DNA of 16,245 nucleotides from JAWLCG01 sp041687295. GTDB lineage: Bacteria > Planctomycetota > Phycisphaerae > SM23-33 > FEN-1343. The stretch lies in assembly GCA_041687295.1 (NCBI GenBank), contig JAWLCG010000073.1, positions 1-16,245 of the forward strand, written 5' to 3'. Every line of letters begins with the position of its first letter. Position 1 is the first letter of the stretch. This document shows positions 6,573 through 13,377 of the stretch, piece after piece. The notes under the pieces are model-generated. The model saw only the letters and a program-made list of their open reading frames with translations, was not told the origin of the DNA and made no database searches. Both the position numbers and the translations under genes were made by a program.

Positions 6573-6656
6573 CCTGTAGGCCGGACGGAGTCCGGCTGGG
6601 GGTAGACTCTTCATGGGTGCCCCTGTCCCTGCCGGACTGCGTCCGGCCTACAAGAC
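6573..6656. repeat. 84-base palindromic element, tandem copy 2
   Basis: This is a direct repeat of 6450-6533, with 80 of 84 positions identical and 39 bases between the copies. Its arms (6575-6596 and 6631-6652) pair with one mismatch. The differences between copies fall mostly in the central loop. Confidence 0.8.
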
Positions 6657-6686
6657 GTAGAGCGTTTGCCTGACGGCCGTGCGGGT

Positions 6687-6749
6687 GCGTTGGGCCGCGA
6701 TGGGGTCGGCCCGGCCCGATGCCCACGGAAGGCATTCCGTGGGCTTGGG
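6687..6749. repeat. 63-base palindromic element, intergenic copy
   Basis: The element matches the reverse complement of 15744-15806 at 56 of 63 positions. Its core is the hairpin GCCCACGGAA, two bases, TTCCGTGGGC, and both copies also share about 30 bases on one side of the core. This copy is intergenic; the other interrupts a GNAT gene. Confidence 0.8.
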
Positions 6750-6880
6750 CCGGATGGCGCCGCCAACCCGCAGGCAGGAGGGGGAGACGGTGGTACGACT
6801 ACGGCCCCTTCGTTGCTTCGAGCTCCGCGTTGGGTGCTATTCCATTTGCCTACCGAATCTACGGGCAGCCTTGGCCTGGG

Positions 6881-6966
6881 CAAAGGTGGGGCTGCGCTTA
6901 CGCTGCGCCCCAGCCTACGGAAACAGCCCGCGCCGTAGGCTGGGGCGCAGCGAAGCCCCACCTTCG
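6881..6966. repeat. Large inverted repeat between convergent genes
   Basis: The left arm (6881-6920) and right arm (6933-6966) are reverse complements, apart from a few mismatches and about six extra bases in the left arm, with a 12-base loop. It lies between the convergent MBL and MFS genes, 41 bases beyond the MFS stop, so it may end transcription from either side. A related half-element (GTAGGCTGGG near one end and CCCACCTT near the other) recurs at 14727-14767. Confidence 0.75.
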
Positions 6967-7006
6967 CCGGTGCCCCCCGAGCCCGCACATCCGATGGGCA
7001 AATGGG

Positions 7007-8263
7007 CTACTCCAGCGGCTTGAGGCGGGCGGCCTTGAGGCCGAGGGTGGCGGCGGCGATCAGGGCCAGGACGGCGCCGGCGGTGATGGCGGTGCGGGGG
7101 TGCAGCCAGTCGGCCAGGCCGCCGTAGCTCATCGCCCCGAAGGGCATGGCCAGGATGAACACCAGGCCCAGCAGGCTGACGACCCGGCCTCGGTATCGCT
7201 CGCCGACGGCCAGCTGGACGGCGGCGTTGACCGGGCTGAACACGCACAGGCCCGCGAAGCCCAACACCGACGCGCAGGCCATCGCCATCCACGCCTTCGG
7301 CACCAGCGCCAGCACCACCAGCCCGACCGTCGCCAGGGCCAGGCCGGCCAGCACCCAACGGCCCTCGCGGCCATTGCGACAGAAGGCCGACACCGTCAGC
7401 GCCCCCAGCAGCCCGCCCAGGCCCACGGCCGCTGAGAGGTAGCCGAACAGGTCCGCCCCGCCGCCAAAGACGCTGCGCGACATGCCCGGCAGCAGCGTGT
7501 TGTAGGCCATGATAAACACGCCGGTGGCCTGCACGGCCATCAGCAGCAGGATGCGGCGGTTGCCCAGCGCAGCCAGCAGGCCCATCTTCAGGTCGTGCAG
7601 CCGACCGGCCGAGCGGCGGCGCGAGGCGCGGTTCGGCGTGCGGATCATCAGCAGCGCCGCCAGCACCGTCGAGTAGGTGGCTGCGTCGATCGCGAAACAC
7701 CAGGTCGGGCCCAGTGTGCCCATCAGCACGCCGGCCAGGGCCGGGCCGAACACCCGCCCGAGGTTGAAGCTCGCCGAGTTCAGCGCCACGCCCGATTGCA
7801 GGGCCTGGCGGTCGACCATGTCCATCACGAACGAGTGCCGCGCCGGCATGTCGAAGCCCATCAGGCTGCCGCGCACGGCCGCGAAGCCCAGCAGCAGCCA
7901 TGGGTAGGTCCAGCCCAGGATGCTGCAGACCATCAGCACCGTCGAGCCGAGCATCAGCAGCGACTGGGTGACCAGCAGCATGTGGCGCTTGTCCACACGG
8001 TCGGCGATGGCCCCGCCGACCAGCAGCCAGCCGGCCATCGGGAACTGGAAGAACGCGCCCATCAGGCCCACGTCGCTGTTTCGGCCGGTCTGGGTGTAGA
8101 TCAGCCAGGCCAGGGCCGTGCCCGTCATCCACGTGCCGATGACGCTGAAGCTCGCCCCGATGATCCACTTGCGAAAGTTCGGGTAGCGCATCGCCGGGAA
8201 GAAACCGGGTGCAGCCGGGCCGGCGGGGCGGACGTAGGGCAACTTTACGGGGCTGTTACTCAT
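7007..8263 (-). CDS. MFS transporter of the enterobactin-exporter-like (MFS_3) type
   Basis: This 418-residue inner-membrane protein has about twelve hydrophobic segments. The MFS motif A appears as GGAIADRVDKRH (residues 83-94) after the second transmembrane helix, and FRKWIIGASFSVIGTWM resembles the first helix of DUF894/enterobactin-exporter relatives. These are proton-driven drug or siderophore exporters; the substrate here is unknown. The ATG at 8263 overlaps the end of the GTPase gene in the octamer ATGAGTAA, so translational coupling is likely, and the two genes form one operon. Only GAG is visible as a ribosome-binding-like sequence. A large hairpin lies downstream at 6881-6966. Confidence 0.87.
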   Translation of the reverse strand: MSNSPVKLPYVRPAGPAAPGFFPAMRYPNFRKWIIGASFSVIGTWMTGTALAWLIYTQTGRNSDVGLMGAFFQFPMAGWLLVGGAIADRVDKRHMLLVTQSLLMLGSTVLMVCSILGWTYPWLLLGFAAVRGSLMGFDMPARHSFVMDMVDRQALQSGVALNSASFNLGRVFGPALAGVLMGTLGPTWCFAIDAATYSTVLAALLMIRTPNRASRRRSAGRLHDLKMGLLAALGNRRILLLMAVQATGVFIMAYNTLLPGMSRSVFGGGADLFGYLSAAVGLGGLLGALTVSAFCRNGREGRWVLAGLALATVGLVVLALVPKAWMAMACASVLGFAGLCVFSPVNAAVQLAVGERYRGRVVSLLGLVFILAMPFGAMSYGGLADWLHPRTAITAGAVLALIAAATLGLKAARLKPLE

Positions 8264-9245
8264 GGAGCTCGACGACGTCCCTGTCGTGTAGCGTTTCGGT
8301 GCGGTGGACCTGCTGGCCGTCGTGTCGGCCCGGGCCCCACAGGCGGGCGAACTTGATCTTCTCGGGCAGGTCGCGGTGGATGCTGGCCGCCAGCTCCTCC
8401 ACGGTCGCGCCGATGGGCAGCGTGAAGGGGGCCTCCATGTCGGGCTTCTGGCCGGGGCGCTTGGTGTAGACGCGGATCACGTGCAGCAGCCGCCACAGCG
8501 CGCCCGCCAGCGCCTCGAGGCCCTCGGGGCCGGTGCAGTCGACGCCGACGACCTTCAGCGGCCCGGCGTAGAGCTCGGCCAGCGTGGCGATCTCGTCGGG
8601 GCCCACCACGTCGGCGTGGGTCGCTGCGATCAGCCCCGGGCGGGCGTTGGGGGTCTCCTCGGGCATCTCGACCTCGGGCACGTCCAGCAGCTCGATGCCC
8701 TTGCCCGCCAGGGCCGCCAGGGCGCTCTCGGCCTGGTCGAGGCTCTCGGGGCTGGCGGCGTCGACGACCACCAGCACGGCGTCCGCGCGGTGCAGCAGGT
8801 TCACCAGGCCGCCCTCGACGTGCTCGGGCGTGAACGGCGGCGTGTCCACCAGCTGGATCTGGGCATCCTGCCAGGGCCACATGCCCGGCACCGGCACGCT
8901 GGTGGTGTAGGCGTACTCGCCCACCTTCACCGGCGCCCGCGTGACGGCGGCGAGAATCGAGCTCTTGCCCGTGTTGGGCAGCCCGACGACGGCCACCTGG
9001 CCGGCCCCGCCGCGGGGGATGTAGTAGGGGTCGGTCGTGGCCGTGGTGGCGGCCCGGCTGTGGGCCAGGTCCTGCCGCAGGGCCTTGATCCGCCGCTTGA
9101 TGTCAGACTGCTTCTTCTCTGAGGCCTTGTGCTTGGGGATCAGCCGCAGCATCTCCTGGAGGGCGTCGAGTTCCTCCTGAGGTGCGGTGGCGGACCGGTA
9201 GCGGGCCTCAGCCTTCTCGTATTCGGGTGTCGCGTTGACGGCCAT
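8256..9245 (-). CDS. DRG/Obg-related GTPase with a C-terminal TGS domain
   Basis: The 329-residue protein starts with a Lys/Arg-rich helical segment (about 5-62) like the N-terminus of DRG GTPases. The G domain has G1 GLPNTGKSS (88-96), switch I YAYTTSVPVPGM (111-122) and G3 DTPP (134-137). The TGS domain (about 256-329) ends LHDRDVVELHE. The G4 position reads THAD (209-212) instead of NKxD, so nucleotide specificity or affinity may be altered. DRG and Obg proteins act in ribosome-associated stress and translation control. The ATG at 9245 has no Shine-Dalgarno, but a TACAAT box ends seven bases before it, suggesting a leaderless message. The longer frame to 9392 crosses a dispersed repeat and is rejected. 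It is the first gene of an operon with the MFS transporter. Confidence 0.86.
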   Translation of the reverse strand: MAVNATPEYEKAEARYRSATAPQEELDALQEMLRLIPKHKASEKKQSDIKRRIKALRQDLAHSRAATTATTDPYYIPRGGAGQVAVVGLPNTGKSSILAAVTRAPVKVGEYAYTTSVPVPGMWPWQDAQIQLVDTPPFTPEHVEGGLVNLLHRADAVLVVVDAASPESLDQAESALAALAGKGIELLDVPEVEMPEETPNARPGLIAATHADVVGPDEIATLAELYAGPLKVVGVDCTGPEGLEALAGALWRLLHVIRVYTKRPGQKPDMEAPFTLPIGATVEELAASIHRDLPEKIKFARLWGPGRHDGQQVHRTETLHDRDVVELHE

Positions 9246-9251
9246 CGCCGC

Positions 9252-9257
9252 ATTGTA
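9252..9257 (-). promoter_or_regulatory. Possible -10 box directly before the GTPase start
   Basis: On the minus strand, TACAAT (9257-9252) ends seven bases before the ATG at 9245, so transcription would start at or next to the start codon. No good -35 is visible 16-18 bases upstream. This is consistent with a leaderless transcript, but the evidence is modest. Confidence 0.35.
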
Positions 9258-9318
9258 CCCGCACAGCCCGTCGTGTGCGAGGGCCTGTAGACCGGGTGTG
9301 GTAGGCCCGGTCGGGCGC

Positions 9319-9351
9319 CGTAGGCCGGGTCGAGCGCCAGCGAGGCCCGGC
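9319..9351. repeat. 33-base dispersed repeat, copy 2
   Basis: This is the exact reverse complement of 1999-2031. It lies in the 256-base divergent gap between the GTPase gene and the small membrane-anchored protein gene, together with similar GTAGGCCCGG-type fragments at about 9300. Confidence 0.75.
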
Positions 9352-9395
9352 AGGAGTCTGCGGGCCTTGCGAAATCTGGGGAATCCGCCCAACGA

Positions 9396-9425
9396 TTGGC
9401 CCGGCGGCGGTTCATGTGGTATATA
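9396..9425 (+). promoter_or_regulatory. Possible promoter of the 95-residue membrane-anchored protein gene
   Basis: TTGGCC (9396-9401) and TATATA (9420-9425) are 18 bases apart (17 if GTATAT is taken as the -10). Transcription would start near 9432, about 70 bases before the ATG at 9502. The match is moderate. Confidence 0.4.
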
Positions 9426-9501
9426 CCTTAGAGAGACCTATGCCCGCGCCGGGGCCGGGGCCCTTCGCAGGACGGCTGGGCGGCGCAGGGAGGGGATACC
9501 C

Positions 9502-9789
9502 ATGAAGAAACTCCTGCTGCTGATGGCGGCCGGTGCATTCTGGCTGTGCGGCTACTACGTCGCCCAGCGGCCCGGCAGCCCGGACCTGTACACCTGGGCC
9601 AACGCCCGCGTGGCCGACTTCGAGGCCGCCGGCGGACGCGAGAAGGTCGACCAGGCCATCGAGACCGCCCGCGTCAAGGTCCGCGACATGCTGGACGCCA
9701 AGGCCGAGGCCCCCTCCGCGGAGGAACCCGCGCCGCTGACGGCCCGGATCGAGTCGGCCCGGAAGCTCAAGATCCCCCAATGCTGGTAA
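9502..9789 (+). CDS. Small membrane-anchored or secreted protein of unknown function
   Basis: The product has 95 residues. MKK is followed by a hydrophobic helix (about 4-20), which acts as a signal anchor or signal peptide. The rest is polar and helical (TWANARVADFEAAGG..., many Ala, Glu, Lys and Arg), ending in QCW. No known domain is recognised. The ATG at 9502 follows AGGGAGGGG with good spacing; upstream extensions of the frame have no start support. It is monocistronic: a promoter lies upstream and a strong terminator starts 43 bases after the stop. The tight, complete gene unit supports a real gene. Confidence 0.7.
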   Translation: MKKLLLLMAAGAFWLCGYYVAQRPGSPDLYTWANARVADFEAAGGREKVDQAIETARVKVRDMLDAKAEAPSAEEPAPLTARIESARKLKIPQCW

Positions 9790-9832
9790 CCGGGGCCGGG
9801 CACCTGCCCGCCCGGCGCCCGGAAGTCTGTGA

Positions 9833-9867
9833 GAGCCCGTGGAGAACCCTCCGCGGGCTCTTTGTTT
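9833..9867 (+). terminator. Rho-independent terminator
   Basis: A 12-bp stem (GAGCCCG plus TGGAG pairing with CTCCG plus CGGGCTC, with an AACC loop) at 9833-9860 is followed by TTTGTTT at 9861-9867. It ends the transcript of the 95-residue protein gene. Confidence 0.88.
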
Positions 9868-9937
9868 GCGCGGGGGGGGGCTGAACGCACGGCCGCGTGA
9901 GCCCCGCAGAAACCGGGTGAATCCCCCGTTTCGACAC

Positions 9938-9966
9938 TTGCCGGCCCCCGGCGGGTTGGGTAGAGT
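9938..9966 (+). promoter_or_regulatory. Promoter of the GH4 gene
   Basis: TTGCCG (9938-9943) and TAGAGT (9961-9966) are separated by 17 bases, which places transcription start near 9973, about 68 bases before the TTG start codon. GACACT (9933-9938) and AGTGTC (9964-9969) form an inverted repeat across the promoter and could be an operator; this part is speculative. Confidence 0.5.
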
Positions 9967-10040
9967 GTCCCGATTCACCGCCCGGCGCGGGCTGGGCGGT
10001 CCACGCGATTCCCAAGAGCACAACACGAGGGAGAGCGGTC

Positions 10041-11432
10041 TTGACCACCGTAGAGAAGAAAGATCTGGGCCACTTCGAGCATAGCCAGGCCGCCGAGCAC
10101 CTGGGCATTCTGGACAGGGTCACCCGGCCGCTGAAGGTCGTCTTCCTGGGCGCCGGCAGCGGGTTCTTCCAGACCCTCTTCACCGACATCCTGAACATCC
10201 CCGGCGCCGACAAGGGCGAGCTGGCCCTGGTCGACATCGACACCGAGCGGCTCGGGCTGGCCGAACAGTTGGGCCACAAGCTCATTGACACCGTCGGCGC
10301 CGCCGGCTGGAGCGTCACCGCCAGCCCCGACCGCCGAAAGGTGCTCGCCGGGGCCGACTACATCATCAACTGCATCGAGGTCAGCGGCACGGCCTGCGTG
10401 CGGTTCGACAACGACATCCCGGCCAAGTACGGCGTCGACCAGTGCATCGGCGACACCGTGGGCCCCGGCGGCCTGATGAAGGCCCTGCGGACCGTGCCGG
10501 TCTTCCTGGACGTGCTCAAGGACGTCGAGGAGCTCTGCCCCGACGCCTGGGTGCTCAACTACACCAACCCCATGAGCATCATGTGCCTGGCGGCCGCCCG
10601 CGCCAGCAAGGCCAAGGTCGTCGGCCTGTGCCACAGCGTCCAGGGCACCAGCCACGCCCTGGCCCGGCGGATGGGCATTCCCTACCACGAGATGCAGTGG
10701 CAGTGCGCGGGCATCAACCACCTGGCCTGGTTCACCGAGCTGACCCGCAACGGCCAGGACCTCTACCCGCAGCTGCGCGAGCTGGTGCTGACCGACGAGA
10801 AAACCTACGAGATGGACGTCGTCCGCTTCGACATGATGCTGCACTTCGGCTACTTCGTCACCGAGGGCAGCGGCCACTTCAGCGAGTACCTGCCGTACTA
10901 CCGCAAGCGCAAGGACCTCATCGAGAAGTACTGCCGCAAGGGCTACGGCGGCGAGAGCGGCTTCTACGCCCGCGAGTGGCCCGGCTGGCGCAAGGGCTGC
11001 GACGAGAAACGCCGCAACATACTGGCCGGCACCGAGGAGCTCAAGCAGACCCGCTCCTGGGAGTACGCCAGCCGCATCATCCAGGCCCGTGAGACGCACT
11101 CGCCGTTCGTCATCCACGGCAACATGCCCAACCACGGCCTGATCGACAACCTGCCCCAGGACGGCATCGTCGAGGTCGCCTGCCTGGTCGACCGCAACGG
11201 CATCACGCCGACCAAGTTCGGCCGACTGCCCGCCCAGCTCGCCGCCATCTGCGACTGGAACATGCGCATGTACGACCTGGCCGCCACCGCCTGCGTCGAG
11301 AAGAGCCGCGAGGCCGCCGCCCACGCCCTCATGCTCGACCCGCTCACCGCCGCCGTCTGCAGCCCCGCCGAAATCAAGCAGATGACCGAAGAGCTCATCG
11401 AGGCCGAGAAGGCCTTCCTGCCGGGGTTCTAA
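10041..11432 (+). CDS. Glycoside hydrolase family 4 (alpha-galactosidase/alpha-glucosidase type)
   Basis: GH4 enzymes cleave glycosides by an NAD- and Mn-dependent oxidation-elimination mechanism. The 463-residue protein has a Rossmann motif VVFLGAGSGFF (33-43). Metal-site residues are C197 in GLCHS and H227 in GINHLAWF, next to the conserved NYTNPMS (173-179), and the EGSGHFSEYLPYY segment (275-287) contains the likely catalytic Tyr. The last segment resembles the MelA/AglA subgroup, so an unphosphorylated alpha-galactoside or alpha-glucoside is more likely than a 6-phosphoglycoside. It is cytoplasmic, without a signal peptide. The start is TTG at 10041 with GAGGGAG eight bases upstream; no ATG occurs before residue 146. 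The first 30 residues precede the Rossmann strand and are longer than usual. The gene is monocistronic and flanked by a promoter and a hairpin. Confidence 0.92.
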   Translation: MTTVEKKDLGHFEHSQAAEHLGILDRVTRPLKVVFLGAGSGFFQTLFTDILNIPGADKGELALVDIDTERLGLAEQLGHKLIDTVGAAGWSVTASPDRRKVLAGADYIINCIEVSGTACVRFDNDIPAKYGVDQCIGDTVGPGGLMKALRTVPVFLDVLKDVEELCPDAWVLNYTNPMSIMCLAAARASKAKVVGLCHSVQGTSHALARRMGIPYHEMQWQCAGINHLAWFTELTRNGQDLYPQLRELVLTDEKTYEMDVVRFDMMLHFGYFVTEGSGHFSEYLPYYRKRKDLIEKYCRKGYGGESGFYAREWPGWRKGCDEKRRNILAGTEELKQTRSWEYASRIIQARETHSPFVIHGNMPNHGLIDNLPQDGIVEVACLVDRNGITPTKFGRLPAQLAAICDWNMRMYDLAATACVEKSREAAAHALMLDPLTAAVCSPAEIKQMTEELIEAEKAFLPGF

Positions 11433-11456
11433 CACCCGGCCTGCCCGCCATCACAG

Positions 11457-11489
11457 CGGCCACGGCGCCCCAACCGGGCGCCGTGGCCG
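11457..11489 (+). terminator. Strong hairpin after the GH4 gene
   Basis: A perfect 14-bp GC-rich stem (11457-11470 with 11476-11489) closes a five-base loop, CAACC, starting 25 bases after the GH4 stop. No T-tract follows, so it may stop transcription inefficiently or protect the 3' end. Confidence 0.65.
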
Positions 11490-11540
11490 TCGCCTATTGC
11501 GCATACATTGGGGCATCGTGTGCGAATTGGGTCTGCCAGC

Positions 11541-11569
11541 TGGACAGCCTTCCACAGACGCCATATACT
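11541..11569 (+). promoter_or_regulatory. Promoter of the small membrane-protein pair
   Basis: TGGACA (11541-11546) and TATACT (11564-11569) are exactly 17 bases apart, a strong match to the housekeeping consensus. Transcription would start near 11576, about 50 bases before the first ATG. Confidence 0.65.
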
Positions 11570-11627
11570 GCAGCCTTGGCTGCCATCCGGCAGAGGGGTG
11601 GTTGCGAGATGGGAGGATAGATGAGGC

Positions 11628-12065
11628 ATGGCTGAAAAGAACGTAGATGACACGCCAGTTGGCGAACTGGACGCGAAATACGAAGAGACACTCATTGCGA
11701 AGGCGACAACTGCCATCATCGACCTCCCAGGCCATACACCATGTCTTGCACTTCCGCCTCTCTCTGCATACCTCACAGCCCGGTCGGCTCAGCGGCAGGA
11801 AGAGGCCCTGAGGCAACAGAATGAGCTAACCAACGAGTCCTTGCGTGCTGCCAAACGCAGCACGTGGATTGCCATAGGAATTGCCGCCTTCAGCGTCGCT
11901 GTTTCAGTAACTCTCGGCTTTTTCTCTATCCGTTCCAGCCGCCAATGGCAGGAGGCACAGCTTCCCCTGCTGGAGCGCGTGGCTGAGGATCTGGAGAGGG
12001 ATACCCGAACGGTAGCTCAAGCAGTCGCTCAGGGGAGACCGACTACCATGCCGACAGGGGATTGA
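11628..12065 (+). CDS. Unrecognised membrane protein with flanking helical segments
   Basis: I do not recognise this 145-residue protein. An N-terminal soluble part (1-50) leads into a Gln/Glu-rich, probably coiled-coil helix (about 52-77). One clear transmembrane segment follows (about 79-101), then a second amphipathic helix (105-135) and a short polar tail. A GGAGG lies 11 bases before the ATG, slightly far. Base composition is visibly lower in GC than the surroundings: one sampled 60-base row (11641-11700) has 31 G/C against 40 in a row of the GH4 gene. The next gene starts seven bases after its stop, so the two are probably an operon. A scaffold or sensor role with its membrane partner is inference. 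Confidence 0.62.
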   Translation: MAEKNVDDTPVGELDAKYEETLIAKATTAIIDLPGHTPCLALPPLSAYLTARSAQRQEEALRQQNELTNESLRAAKRSTWIAIGIAAFSVAVSVTLGFFSIRSSRQWQEAQLPLLERVAEDLERDTRTVAQAVAQGRPTTMPTGD

Positions 12066-12072
12066 CAGATCC

Positions 12073-12417
12073 ATGGGGATCAAGGCAAGAGCTTGGGGAG
12101 GGGTGCTTGTCGGTGCCGTGGCCGGTATCCTCCTTTGGGGTCACTGGTGGCTGTTTGGTTCTGCAGTCGTGGCGACCATGGGTGTCCTCTGGAGCTTGGG
12201 GGTCATCTCCAATCACGCCCTAGCAGCCGAAGCCCAACTGCAGGAAAGCAGAAACAGCAAGTACCGGTCTCCCGATCCGGCCATGGAAGGGCTTTGCCAG
12301 GAAATGGAGGCCGAGGGGATTCTTGATGGTCTGCCCAATTGGCCCTTCATTCTCAATATTATCTTCACCGTAGCCTGCGTCGGGTTGCTGATTGCCGGGA
12401 GTTTCCTCCGTTTTTGA
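12073..12417 (+). CDS. Unrecognised small membrane protein with three transmembrane segments
   Basis: This 114-residue protein has two adjacent hydrophobic segments near the N-terminus (about 8-24 and 26-47, rich in Trp and Gly), a polar middle (50-87, including KYRSPDPAMEGLCQEMEAEG) and a C-terminal hydrophobic segment (about 90-112). No family is recognised. It follows the previous gene by seven bases and is presumably cotranscribed; the ribosome binding site is weak (AGGGG about 12 bases upstream). Its composition is lower in GC, like its neighbours. Its stop lies 13 bases from the stop of a convergent membrane-protein gene, with no obvious terminator between them. Confidence 0.6.
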   Translation: MGIKARAWGGVLVGAVAGILLWGHWWLFGSAVVATMGVLWSLGVISNHALAAEAQLQESRNSKYRSPDPAMEGLCQEMEAEGILDGLPNWPFILNIIFTVACVGLLIAGSFLRF

Positions 12418-12430
12418 CTTCCCCGGCTAT

Positions 12431-12778
12431 CTACAGCATCAGCGACAGCAGGAAGAAGCTTCCAATAGATGCGGGAACTGCATATCTAGCGTTCATGATC
12501 TTGGGGGAGGCAATCAGGATGAGCAGTGTGCCGATCCCAACGAGCCACCCGGTGCTGGTTTCAGGGGAAATCCAGAGCGTCAATGCAGCAAAAGTGAACA
12601 GCACTACTACTTGCAGCATACCTGCACCGACTGCCCCAACTGCCTTGGAAGCTTCAGCATTGTGTCTCACGATAGCCATCACTGGAGCCGTCACGATCAG
12701 GAACACCGGAGTCCCCAGGATGGCCGCAAAGCCGCCTCCGAAGGTGGCGAGCAGAATGAACATGATGTACCCAAGCAT
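12431..12778 (-). CDS. Unrecognised small integral membrane protein
   Basis: The 115-residue protein is almost entirely hydrophobic, with about four transmembrane helices (approximately 1-40 as one or two, 48-72, 77-92 and 98-115) and a short charged loop, RHNAEASK. The ATG at 12778 is chosen because AGGGG lies seven bases upstream and a hydrophobic helix starts at once; the frame reaches 12862 but the extra 28 residues are polar and unsupported. No family is recognised. It is convergent with the two small membrane-protein genes and shares their lower GC. Its upstream side is the palindrome-rich gap. Confidence 0.6.
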   Translation of the reverse strand: MLGYIMFILLATFGGGFAAILGTPVFLIVTAPVMAIVRHNAEASKAVGAVGAGMLQVVVLFTFAALTLWISPETSTGWLVGIGTLLILIASPKIMNARYAVPASIGSFFLLSLML

Positions 12779-12903
12779 GCGTTTGCCCCTGTCCAAGAAA
12801 GGATAGCTGCCCCGGTTTCTCTGGGATGCAGCGATTGTCAGCCCAGATGCGACTGGTGTCAATGCGCGACTGGCACAGTTCTGTCCGTAGGGCCGGCAGC
12901 TTC

Positions 12904-12965
12904 AGGCCGGTTCACCGGCCTTGGCCCCGCGCAGCGGGGTGTAGCCCAGGGCTTCTAGCCCTGGG
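12904..12965. repeat. Three perfect palindromes in a row
   Basis: AGGCCGGTTCACCGGCCT (12904-12921), CCCCGC, three bases, GCGGGG (12925-12939), and CCCAGGGCT, three bases, AGCCCTGGG (12945-12965) follow one another closely. They lie between divergently oriented genes, so they are not needed as terminators. The segment is non-coding. Confidence 0.8.
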
Positions 12966-12995
12966 GACGGCGGGTGTCCCTGTGTGTTCTCTTCC

Positions 12996-13054
12996 CAGCC
13001 CGCTTCAGCGGGCTTACCCGCAGGGCGTCTGGGTAAGCCCGCTGAAGCGGGCTG
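12996..13054. repeat. Perfect 24-bp inverted repeat with nested palindromes
   Basis: The arms 12996-13019 and 13031-13054 are exact reverse complements around an 11-base loop. Each arm itself contains a perfect 8-bp palindrome (AGCCCGCT, two bases, AGCGGGCT). The DNA or RNA can therefore form either one long hairpin or two small ones. Confidence 0.88.
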
Positions 13055-13083
13055 AGTAGAAGGAATCCAGGGGCCCCGGCGTA

Positions 13084-13142
13084 CCCGGCCTAAAAGGCCG
13101 GGCCTGAACCCGCTGCGCGGGCGAAGCCCCGTGAACGGGGCT
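13084..13142. repeat. Second cluster of three perfect palindromes
   Basis: CCCGGCCT, three bases, AGGCCGGG (13084-13102), CCCGC, three bases, GCGGG (13109-13121), and AGCCCCGT, two bases, ACGGGGCT (13125-13142) are each perfect. They continue the palindrome-rich stretch that fills 12890-13142. Confidence 0.8.
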
Positions 13143-13172
13143 GCGGAAGCCCTCGCCGGGACGCTGGCCGGG

Positions 13173-13207
13173 GAAACCCGGGACAAGGAAACCCGGGGAA
13201 ACCCGGG
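13173..13207. repeat. Three copies of GAAACCCGGG
   Basis: The decamer occurs at 13173-13182, 13188-13197 and 13198-13207. It continues into GACAGGCACGCG, a GC-rich segment of repeat-like appearance. No gene is supported here. Confidence 0.65.
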
Positions 13208-13271
13208 ACAGGCACGCGTTTTCTGTCGGCAGGCGACGCGGTCAGGGGGCGATCAGGTCCACGGAGGCAAG

Positions 13272-13337
13272 CAGGTTCGGGACCGCCCGCAGTCCGTAGG
13301 GCTGGCAACTGGCGTCTGCCGCTTCCCGAACGCCTGA
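13272..13337. repeat. Upstream box of the first toxin-antitoxin module
   Basis: CAGTCCGTAGGGC (from 13290) and CTTCCCGAACG (13322-13332) both recur before the second toxin-antitoxin promoter (14003 and 14042-14052). The segment here is bounded by TTCGGGA and TCCCGAA in inverted orientation. It looks like a repeated unit that accompanied both modules. Confidence 0.5.
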
Positions 13338-13343
13338 GGGTGA

Positions 13344-13364
13344 TGTATACTATAGATGTATACA
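13344..13364 (+). promoter_or_regulatory. Operator and -10 region of the first toxin-antitoxin module
   Basis: TGTATAC, seven bases, GTATACA is a perfect inverted repeat that overlaps a -10 box TATACT (13346-13351). The -35 is weak. Ribbon-helix-helix antitoxins bind such repeated half-sites and repress their own operon, so this is the likely operator of the gene that starts 14 bases later. A strong ribosome binding site, GGAGG (13367-13371), follows. Confidence 0.65.
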
Positions 13365-13377
13365 GCGGAGGTGACTG

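Noticed and set aside
6450..6656. CRISPR array
   Set aside because: Only two copies, each a long palindromic element, with one 39-base interval and no further repeats or cas genes.
9246..9392. Longer start for the DRG-type GTPase
   Set aside because: The extension translates the 33-base dispersed repeat and unconserved sequence; DRG-like similarity starts after 9245.
9975..11435. 486-residue open frame antisense to the GH4 gene
   Set aside because: It mirrors the GH4 coding frame, has low-complexity Ala/Gly/Val/Leu composition and no recognisable domain; GH4 motifs on the other strand are clear.
12392..12958. 188-residue plus-strand frame across the membrane-protein gene
   Set aside because: Overlaps the minus-strand hydrophobic protein, has no ribosome binding site, and its composition is not protein-like.
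12902..13186. 94-residue minus-strand frame in the palindrome cluster
   Set aside because: It is a translation of repeat sequence, with no start signal and no domain.
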